NCBI GenBank assembly: GCA_945952355.1
Contig: CAMFIW010000180.1
Span: 1 to 6,371 of the forward strand
Direction: 5' to 3'
DNA: 6,371 bases
Origin: an uncultured Phenylobacterium sp.
GTDB lineage: Bacteria > Pseudomonadota > Alphaproteobacteria > Caulobacterales > Caulobacteraceae
Numbering within the stretch: position 1 is the stretch's first letter; every line of letters starts with the position of its first letter. The notes below the pieces were generated by a model. That model did not search any database, had not been told where the DNA came from, and was given only the letters and a program-made list of their open reading frames with translations. Below are positions 1 to 4,518 of this stretch, one piece after another. The translations under genes and the position numbers were made by a program.

Positions 1-204
1 CAGCGCGACCTGGAATTCATCGCGGCGATCGTCGCGGCCTGCGCGGCGGGAGCCGACCTCGCCACGCTTTCTCGCATCGCGTCCCCCGGACTCGGCCCCC
101 TCGCCGAGCCCGACACGGCCGAGTTCGCCGCCATGCACCCCACCATGGTCGGCGGCGGCGCCGCAGGCTTCACCGGTTCGTTTGTCTCCGGTGTCGCGCG
201 CTAA
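1..204 (+). CDS. 3' end of an unidentified protein (partial, 67 residues visible)
   Basis: An open frame enters from the left edge and stops at TAA (202-204). The visible C-terminus has an Ala-rich, probably helical stretch (about residues 5-28 of the fragment, with IAAIVAACAAGADLATL), a Pro/Gly turn, and a glycine-rich tail ending GGGAAGFTGSFVSGVAR. I do not recognise a family from this piece and assign no function. The frame is credible because third positions are overwhelmingly G or C and because a strong hairpin follows 11 bases after the stop, as expected at the end of a transcript. It points away from the catabolic cluster and need not be related to it. No start or upstream part is visible. 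Confidence 0.6.
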   Translation, partial: QRDLEFIAAIVAACAAGADLATLSRIASPGLGPLAEPDTAEFAAMHPTMVGGGAAGFTGSFVSGVAR

Positions 205-215
205 GCCGGCGCCCA

Positions 216-254
216 GCTCCAGCCTCGCCGTCGCCCCGGCGGCGAGGCTGGAGC
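216..254 (+). terminator. 15-bp perfect inverted repeat, terminator-like hairpin
   Basis: GCTCCAGCCTCGCCG (216-230) is the exact reverse complement of 240-254, with a 9-base loop between them. It begins 11 bases after the TAA of the upstream gene. No T-run follows (the next bases are CCCTCGCG), so it is not a canonical intrinsic terminator. It could still act as a transcript-end or 3'-stabilising hairpin. This stem is the main structure seen in the 75-base gap before the receiver remnant. Confidence 0.6.
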
Positions 255-279
255 CCCTCGCGTTCGAGCGCCGACACCG

Positions 280-551
280 ATGACGGGCGGCGAGGCCCTC
301 GCCATCGTGCTTCTGGTCGAGCGCGACGCGGTGCAGCGCGAAGACCTGAGGTGGACCCTGATCGAGGCCGGCTTCGCGGTCCTGGCCGCCCCGGACCCGG
401 CGGCAGGCCTGGCGATCTTCCGCCGCCATCCGGATATCGACCTGCTGGTCGCCGAGGATGGGCCGGCGATCGCGGTGGGGCCGTCCAGGTGACGCCCAAG
501 CCTTACCTGCCCTGCAGTGTCGTCGAGATGGTGCGAAGCGCCCTGGCCTAG
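280..551 (+). pseudogene. Broken single-domain response regulator (receiver) with internal deletion and frameshift
   Basis: From ATG 280 the frame reads as the first half of a CheY-like receiver. Strand 1 is IVLLVERD (residues 9-16), then come helix 1 and GFAVLAAPDPAAGLAIF, then strand 3 PDIDLLVAED (51-60). It then runs into a stop at 490-492. The receiver ending resumes in another frame: 489-551 encodes VTPKPYLPCSVVEMVRSALA and a stop, where KPY holds the conserved strand-5 lysine-proline. Receivers normally have about 50 residues between the phospho-acceptor Asp and this Lys. Here 44 bases separate the two codons, so roughly 35 codons are missing and the frame is lost. The acidic pocket reads E-R-D instead of E-D-E/D, and Glu59 or Asp60 occupies the phospho-acceptor position. 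This is probably a decayed gene; the intact 70-residue upstream reading is unlikely to fold as a receiver. An assembly error is a less likely alternative. Confidence 0.72.
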
Positions 552-1474
552 TCGGCCGGCAGGGTTCGAGCCCATCTGGTGAGGATATCGGCAAATCGCG
601 GCGGATCAGCCGCGTGCATGCTGTGGGCGGCATCCGGAGCCGAAACCAGTTCGAACGGTTGGCTTGCGCCCGTGACCAGCTCGCGCACCTTCTCCACCTG
701 GAAATCCGAGATCGCACCGAACAGCGAGCCGCTGACAGGGTCGACCATGCGCATGTGGTGGGTGAGGAGCATGGGTGTACGTACCTGGGCGAGCATGCGG
801 TGGTGCGGACAGTTGAGCGCCACCGTGCCTTCGCTGAAGGCGCGGCCCCATTCGGGATCGTATTCCTTGAGGTTCTGTGACGGGGCGACGGCTTGGGACA
901 GGAAACGGTTGGCGGGATAGGTGTCCCGGGCGCGCGCGGCCTGCAGGCCCTCCCAATCGCCGATCGACCACTGGTCGCCCAGATAGCGAGCCATCAGCTC
1001 GAAGATCGGCCCGGCGGCCTGGCGGATCGAATGACCATAGAGAGGGTTGAATTCCGAGGTGAAGAAGGGTGGATCCTCGCAATGGACGCCCCGCACCTGG
1101 CCCGGCATGGCGAACGCCGAGAGCCAGGCGGCCAGAACGCCCCCGGAGGAATTGCCGCTCACGATTACCGGCCGGCGGACGGCGAGCGCGATGAACCGCA
1201 CGAGGTCGTTGCCCATGGTGTTCAGCGAATAGCGGCCTGGCGTGCGGGTGGTCCGACCCTGGCCGCGCAGGTCGACGGCGAACACCTGGAAATACGGGGC
1301 GAGGAGGCCGATGGCGATCTCAAAGCCCCACCAGGACTCCGTCTGGCCTGGGATCAGCAGCAGGGCCGGCCTGTCCGCATCGCCGACCACGACGTGGTTC
1401 ATCCGCACCTCGCCCAGGTCGATGGTCCGCTCCTCGTAGGCGCGGGGCGCGTAGGTCACGTCCGGGTCCGCCAT
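548..1474 (-). CDS. Alpha/beta-fold hydrolase, candidate C-C bond or ester hydrolase of the pathway
   Basis: A 308-residue cytoplasmic alpha/beta hydrolase. Visible family landmarks are PALLLIPGQTESWWGFE (residues 36-52, oxyanion-hole region), FAVDLRGQGRT (65-75), and the nucleophile elbow VSGNSSGG (105-112) with Ser109 in G-x-S-x-G. A candidate acid is Asp245 in MVDP, and the catalytic His is probably His284 in DAAHSMHAADPPRF. The length fits this fold. The frame is open up to 1534, but start 1474 is preferred because GGGGAG lies six bases upstream and the extension overlaps the palindromic operator. In meta-cleavage clusters such enzymes often hydrolyse the ring-fission product (as MhpC, BphD and HsaD do), which would fit here. 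An ester or lactone hydrolase role cannot be excluded. It appears to have its own promoter, and its stop overlaps that of the receiver remnant. Confidence 0.9.
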   Translation of the reverse strand: MADPDVTYAPRAYEERTIDLGEVRMNHVVVGDADRPALLLIPGQTESWWGFEIAIGLLAPYFQVFAVDLRGQGRTTRTPGRYSLNTMGNDLVRFIALAVRRPVIVSGNSSGGVLAAWLSAFAMPGQVRGVHCEDPPFFTSEFNPLYGHSIRQAAGPIFELMARYLGDQWSIGDWEGLQAARARDTYPANRFLSQAVAPSQNLKEYDPEWGRAFSEGTVALNCPHHRMLAQVRTPMLLTHHMRMVDPVSGSLFGAISDFQVEKVRELVTGASQPFELVSAPDAAHSMHAADPPRFADILTRWARTLPAD

Positions 1475-1480
1475 CACGCA

Positions 1481-1486
1481 CTCCCC
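1481..1486 (-). promoter_or_regulatory. Ribosome binding site deciding the hydrolase start
   Basis: On the - strand this reads GGGGAG, six bases before the ATG at 1474-1472. It supports the 308-residue start over the in-frame ATG 60 bases upstream, which lies inside the operator. Confidence 0.7.
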
Positions 1487-1514
1487 AATGTCGCTCGCGG
1501 CGTTCGCCGCCGCC

Positions 1515-1537
1515 CAATTTGACGATATCGTCATCTA
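1515..1537. promoter_or_regulatory. Operator copy 1, centred on palindrome TGACGATATCGTCA
   Basis: A perfect 14-bp palindrome at 1520-1533 is flanked by CAATT on the left and TCTA on the right. Twenty of these 23 positions recur at 2688-2710. The site lies 38 to 60 bases upstream of the hydrolase start and covers the putative -10 element of its promoter. That position suits a repressor that blocks RNA polymerase. TetR, IclR or GntR-type dimers all bind such dyads; the TetR gene at the right edge is the nearest candidate. Binding is inferred, not shown. Confidence 0.7.
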
Positions 1538-1549
1538 ATTTGGTGTCAA
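1522..1549 (-). promoter_or_regulatory. Putative sigma-70-type promoter of the hydrolase gene
   Basis: On the - strand TTGACA (1549-1544) is followed after 16 bases by TATCGT (1527-1522). The -35 matches the consensus fully and the -10 in four of six positions. The -10 lies inside the palindromic operator. The implied start would be about 1515, leaving a leader of roughly 40 bases before ATG 1474. A separate promoter makes sense because a hairpin follows the amidohydrolase gene just upstream. Confidence 0.55.
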
Positions 1550-1571
1550 TCCGGGCTTCTGTGGCGCGCGC

Positions 1572-1589
1572 CGGGCCGCTCGCGGCCCG
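1572..1589 (-). terminator. GC-rich hairpin after the amidohydrolase gene
   Basis: CGGGCCG (1572-1578) and CGGCCCG (1583-1589) form a 7-bp all-GC stem with a 4-base loop, starting 7 bases after the amidohydrolase stop. No T-run follows on the - strand, so termination is uncertain. It could separate the amidohydrolase transcript from that of the hydrolase. In GC-rich DNA a short stem of this kind can also occur by chance. Confidence 0.35.
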
Positions 1590-1596
1590 CGGCCGT

Positions 1597-2592
1597 TCAA
1601 GCCCGCAAGGCCGCCAGCCTGGGGAACACCCGCTCGGCGTTCTCGTGGGCGATGGCGCGCAGGTCGGCCTCGCTGAGACCGCTTTCGCCGAGCTGGCGGA
1701 TATTGCGCGCCACGCCGATTTCCGGGGTGAACGGCCAGTCGCTGCCGAACAGGACCTGAGTGATGGGCGCCAGCCGCAGCAGGCCCGCCAGAGGGACGGG
1801 ATGGGCCGAGAGGGCGACGTCGTAGTAGAGCCTGGCCAGGGTCTCGAAGACCTCCTGTTCGGAGGCCGGCCGCGGATCGAGGATCGGCAAGTTGGCGAAC
1901 GCCGCGATACGCGCCACCAAGGCCGGCAAGGCGGCCCCGGCGTGCGGCACGATCACCTTGATGTCTGGGTGGGCCTGCAGGGTGCGCGAATAGAGCAGGT
2001 CCACCAAGGTGCGGGTGGTGTCCAGCGGAAACTCCAGCAACGGCGCGGGGCGGCCGAGTGCCAGCGCCTCGAAGCAGGCGGGGCTGGTGGGATGCAGGAA
2101 GAGCGCCGCTTTGCGTCGGTCGAGCTCGGCGAAGATCGGCGCGAAATCGGGCGCGCCGAGATAGGCGCCGTCGATGTTGGTCTCGAGGATCACGCCGTCG
2201 ACGCCCAATTGATCGAACGCGAAGCGGATCTCGGCGAGCGAGGCCTCGACGTCCGGCATAGGCAAGCTCGCGAAGAAGCCGAACCGGCCCGGATGTGCGG
2301 ACATGAGGCCCGCGCCGGCGGCATTGATCTCCCGGACCAGGCTCGGACGCAGGGGCGGCGCCAGGAAATGGGTCGAGGGCGAGGACAGCGAGACCATGGC
2401 CGTCGCGATCTGCTGGCGATCCATCATCTCGAGCGCCGCTTCGACGCTCCAGGCCGGGACCGGAAAGCCGCCGTCGAGGGTCTTGAGGCCCGCCTTGGCG
2501 AGGGCGTCCGCATAGACCGGCGGCAGGAAATGGGAATGGACATCGATGCGTCCGCAGTCGCAACCGCCGTAAAGGGTCCCAGCCTCGGCCAT
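1597..2592 (-). CDS. Metal-dependent amidohydrolase of the ACMSD/amidohydrolase-2 family, probable decarboxylase or hydrolase
   Basis: A 331-residue TIM-barrel amidohydrolase. The metal-site pattern is complete: DVHSHFLP near the N-terminus (Asp17, His19 and His21 as HxH), FLHPTSP (His167), VPHAGAALP (His217) and LFGSDWPFTP (Asp285). This spacing and the HxH...H...H...D set are typical of the amidohydrolase-2 family. That family includes 2-amino-3-carboxymuconate-semialdehyde decarboxylase, gamma-resorcylate decarboxylase and related non-oxidative decarboxylases. The family usually uses a divalent metal and acts in the cytoplasm. Start 2592 is preferred over the in-frame ATG 54 bases upstream because AGGGAG sits seven bases before it and because conserved sequence begins soon after. 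Divergent to the dioxygenase operon with 129 bases between starts, it probably processes a carboxylated substrate or ring-fission intermediate of the same route. The exact reaction is not readable. Confidence 0.9.
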   Translation of the reverse strand: MAEAGTLYGGCDCGRIDVHSHFLPPVYADALAKAGLKTLDGGFPVPAWSVEAALEMMDRQQIATAMVSLSSPSTHFLAPPLRPSLVREINAAGAGLMSAHPGRFGFFASLPMPDVEASLAEIRFAFDQLGVDGVILETNIDGAYLGAPDFAPIFAELDRRKAALFLHPTSPACFEALALGRPAPLLEFPLDTTRTLVDLLYSRTLQAHPDIKVIVPHAGAALPALVARIAAFANLPILDPRPASEQEVFETLARLYYDVALSAHPVPLAGLLRLAPITQVLFGSDWPFTPEIGVARNIRQLGESGLSEADLRAIAHENAERVFPRLAALRA

Positions 2593-2599
2593 GTCGTTG

Positions 2600-2605
2600 C
2601 TCCCT
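2600..2605 (-). promoter_or_regulatory. Ribosome binding site deciding the amidohydrolase start
   Basis: On the - strand this reads AGGGAG, seven bases before ATG 2592-2590. It favours the 331-residue protein over the in-frame upstream ATG at 2646, which has no comparable signal and would add an unconserved-looking leader. Confidence 0.65.
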
Positions 2606-2664
2606 GGCTCGCCTGACGTCAAAGTCAACTCATCCGGGCGGGTCAATTGCCAGCCTGACGCCCC

Positions 2665-2691
2665 TTGCCAACGACGGGAGATTCGTACAAT
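2665..2691 (+). promoter_or_regulatory. Putative promoter of the dioxygenase operon
   Basis: TTGCCA (2665-2670) and TACAAT (2686-2691) match the sigma-70 consensus in five of six positions each. The spacer is only 15 bases, shorter than ideal. The implied start is near 2698, about 24 bases before the dioxygenase ATG. The -10 overlaps operator copy 2. I found no equally good promoter for the divergent amidohydrolase in this gap. Confidence 0.45.
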
Positions 2692-2710
2692 CTGACCATA
2701 TCGTCAACTA
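2688..2710. promoter_or_regulatory. Operator copy 2, centred on near-palindrome TGACCATATCGTCA
   Basis: This 23-base stretch equals operator copy 1 (1515-1537) at 20 positions. The differences are T/C in the left flank, G/C inside the core and T/A in the right flank. The G/C change breaks one pair of the 14-bp dyad (2693-2706). It lies 12 to 34 bases before the dioxygenase start, overlapping the putative -10 and transcription start. It is in the gap shared with the divergent amidohydrolase, so one bound regulator could control both directions. Confidence 0.7.
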
Positions 2711-2721
2711 GAGCCCCAAAG

Positions 2722-3648
2722 ATGAGCGTCATCAAGATCGAGGACGTCGCCCACGTCCGGTTCCGCGCCCCGGATCTCGCGCGGATGCGGGCCTTCGTCG
2801 AAGATTTCGGCCTGTCGGTGGTCGATGACAGCGCCGGGCGCCTCGTCGCGCGTGGGTCCGGCCCCGTCCCTGTCGTCCATGTCACCGAGCTAGGCGAGGC
2901 GGGCTTCATCGGCCTGGCCTTCCGGGCCGAGAGCCTGGAGGACCTGGATCGGCTTGCGGCGTCGGAAGGCTTGGCGGTCGTGGACAGCGACCTGCCGGGG
3001 GGCGGTCGTATGGTCACCCTGAACGACCCCGACGGCCATCGCGTCGACGTTGTCGCCGGCCAGGCCCACGCGTCGCCGCTCGCCACCGAGGCCAGCCCGC
3101 CATGGAACAGGGCCGGCGCCCATGATCGCCTGCGGGCCACAAAGCGCATCGCGCCTGGCGCGGCCCATGTGGTGCGCCTGGGCCACGTGGTGCTGAACGT
3201 CTCGGACTTCCGCGCCTCCGAGCGTTGGTACAAGGACCGCTTCGGTTTCATCACCTCCGACGAGATCCAGGTCGCGCCGGAATTCTCGATCGGCGCCTTC
3301 CTGCGTTGCGACCGGGGCGACACGCCCACCGACCACCACACGCTCTTCCTGCTGCAGGGTCCGAAGGGGCCCGGTTTCAACCACGCCGCCTACGAGGTCA
3401 GCGACCTGGACGACCTGATGCGCGGCCACCAGCGGCTGAAGGACGCCGGCCGCGACGCCGAATGGGGCGTGGGCCGCCACGTGCTCGGCAGCCAGGTGTT
3501 CGACTACTGGCGCGACCCCTGGGGCCACACCCTGGAACACTGGACCGACGGCGACCTGTTCACCGCCGACGACGGCTCCAACATCTCCAACCTGCAGGAG
3601 CTGCTGGGCGTCCAGTGGGGCCCGCAAATGCCCCCGACGATGGGCTGA
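2722..3648 (+). CDS. Type I extradiol (VOC-fold) ring-cleavage dioxygenase
   Basis: A 308-residue two-domain vicinal-oxygen-chelate protein. The N-terminal domain (about 1-115, VAHVRFRAPDL to GHRVDVVAG) lacks the metal ligands, as usual for this family. The C-terminal domain (about 150-275) holds all catalytic residues by comparison with BphC-type enzymes: ligands His155 (LGHVVLNVSD), His221 (FNHAAYEVSD) and Glu272 (HTLEHW), plus His206 in HHTLFL, His253 in GRH and Tyr262 in DYWRDPWG. The GRH...Y..DP.G...E segment nearly fits the extradiol signature, with Asp instead of a hydrophobic residue before Tyr. It should cleave a catechol next to its hydroxyls using Fe(II) or Mn(II) and O2. Start 2722 is chosen because the earlier ATG at 2665 would place the promoter and operator inside the gene; its ribosome site (AGAG, 2710-2713) is weak. 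First gene of the operon, 11 bases before the FAH gene. Confidence 0.9.
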   Translation: MSVIKIEDVAHVRFRAPDLARMRAFVEDFGLSVVDDSAGRLVARGSGPVPVVHVTELGEAGFIGLAFRAESLEDLDRLAASEGLAVVDSDLPGGGRMVTLNDPDGHRVDVVAGQAHASPLATEASPPWNRAGAHDRLRATKRIAPGAAHVVRLGHVVLNVSDFRASERWYKDRFGFITSDEIQVAPEFSIGAFLRCDRGDTPTDHHTLFLLQGPKGPGFNHAAYEVSDLDDLMRGHQRLKDAGRDAEWGVGRHVLGSQVFDYWRDPWGHTLEHWTDGDLFTADDGSNISNLQELLGVQWGPQMPPTMG

Positions 3649-3659
3649 GGACCAAGGCC

Positions 3660-4517
3660 ATGAAACTCGCCACCTTCGAAGCGGGCGCCGCCCCGCAGCT
3701 CGGCGCCGTGGTCGCCGACCGCATCGTGCCGCTGAACGCCGCCGCGCCGGGCCTTCCCGCCGAGATGATCGGCTTGATCGCCGCCTGGCCGCAGGTCGAG
3801 GCGCAGGTTCGCCAGATCGCCGAGGCCGGCGTTGGCGCGCTGGCCCTGGACGGCGTGCGCCTGCTGGCCCCCATCCGCCGTCCCGGCAAGATCATGGCGA
3901 TCGGCCTGAACTATGCCGACCACATCGCCGAGAGCAATCTTGGCACGCCGGAACACCAGATCTGGTTCTCCAAGGCCTCGACAGCGGCCAACGGACCCTA
4001 TGACGCCATCCAGGTGCCGAAGGTCTCCCAGGCGCTGGACTACGAGGCCGAGCTGGTCGCGGTGATCGGCCAGGGCGGCCGGCACATCGGCAAGGCAGAG
4101 GCCGCAGGCGCGATCTTCGGCTATTGCTGCGGCAACGACGCCACCGAGCGCGCCTGGCAGCACCGGACGCCGCAATGGGTGGTCGGAAAGTCGTTCGACA
4201 CCCATGCTCCGTTCGGCCCGTGGATCACCACGGCCGACGAGGTGCCGGACCCGCACGCGCTTTCGCTGCGCTGCCTGGTGAACGGCGAGGTGCGGCAAGA
4301 GTCCAACACCCGCCATCTGGTGTTCAACGTCTGGGACCAGATCGAGCATCTGAGCCAGGCCATGACGCTGGAGCCCGGCGACCTGATCTATACCGGCACG
4401 CCGGGCGGTATCGGCGCGGCCATGAAACCCATGCGCTTCCTGAAAGACGGCGACCGGGTGCGTGTCGAGATCGAAGGCCTTGGCGCCCTCGACAATCCCT
4501 GCGCCAACGAGGCCTGA
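3660..4517 (+). CDS. Fumarylacetoacetate hydrolase (FAH) family protein
   Basis: A 285-residue cytoplasmic FAH-fold enzyme of the FAHD1/HpaG-like size class. The N-terminal cap domain (about 1-70) precedes the catalytic core, which starts at KIMAIGLNYADHIAE (77-91). Core landmarks are FSKASTAANGP (103-113), LDYEAELVAVIG (126-137) with probable metal ligands Glu129 and Glu131, GNDATERAWQ (158-167) with Asp160, GKSFDTHAPFGPW (176-188) and LEPGDLIYTGTPGGIG (237-252). Family members use Mg(II) or Mn(II) to hydrolyse C-C bonds of acylpyruvates, or to decarboxylate or isomerise dicarboxylic ring-fission products. GAGG at 3647-3650, overlapping the previous stop, can serve as its ribosome site. Placed between the dioxygenase and the hydroxylase, it probably acts on the ring-cleavage product or the next intermediate. 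Whether as hydrolase, hydratase or decarboxylase is not decidable. Confidence 0.92.
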   Translation: MKLATFEAGAAPQLGAVVADRIVPLNAAAPGLPAEMIGLIAAWPQVEAQVRQIAEAGVGALALDGVRLLAPIRRPGKIMAIGLNYADHIAESNLGTPEHQIWFSKASTAANGPYDAIQVPKVSQALDYEAELVAVIGQGGRHIGKAEAAGAIFGYCCGNDATERAWQHRTPQWVVGKSFDTHAPFGPWITTADEVPDPHALSLRCLVNGEVRQESNTRHLVFNVWDQIEHLSQAMTLEPGDLIYTGTPGGIGAAMKPMRFLKDGDRVRVEIEGLGALDNPCANEA

Positions 4518-4518
4518 A

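Noticed and set aside
1475..1534. N-terminal extension of the hydrolase beginning MTISS
   Set aside because: The extension starts within the palindromic operator, whose sequence happens to read MTIS on both strands, and it has no good ribosome site. The ATG at 1474 has GGGGAG six bases before it.
1519..2616. Long + strand open frame (365 codons) opposite the amidohydrolase
   Set aside because: Its translation is rich in Arg, Gly and Gln without family features, while the - strand frame carries a full set of amidohydrolase motifs. It also starts inside the palindrome. It is a shadow frame typical of GC-rich DNA.
2614..2621. TGACGTCA palindrome in the divergent gap as a third operator
   Set aside because: It shares only the TGAC/GTCA half-sites and lacks the 6-base centre and the flanks of the two matching sites. 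Eight-base palindromes are common enough to arise by chance.
3225..3659. In-frame upstream extension of the FAH gene overlapping the dioxygenase
   Set aside because: The extension is Arg/Pro-rich out-of-frame dioxygenase sequence. Family homology begins at MKLATFEAG, encoded from ATG 3660.
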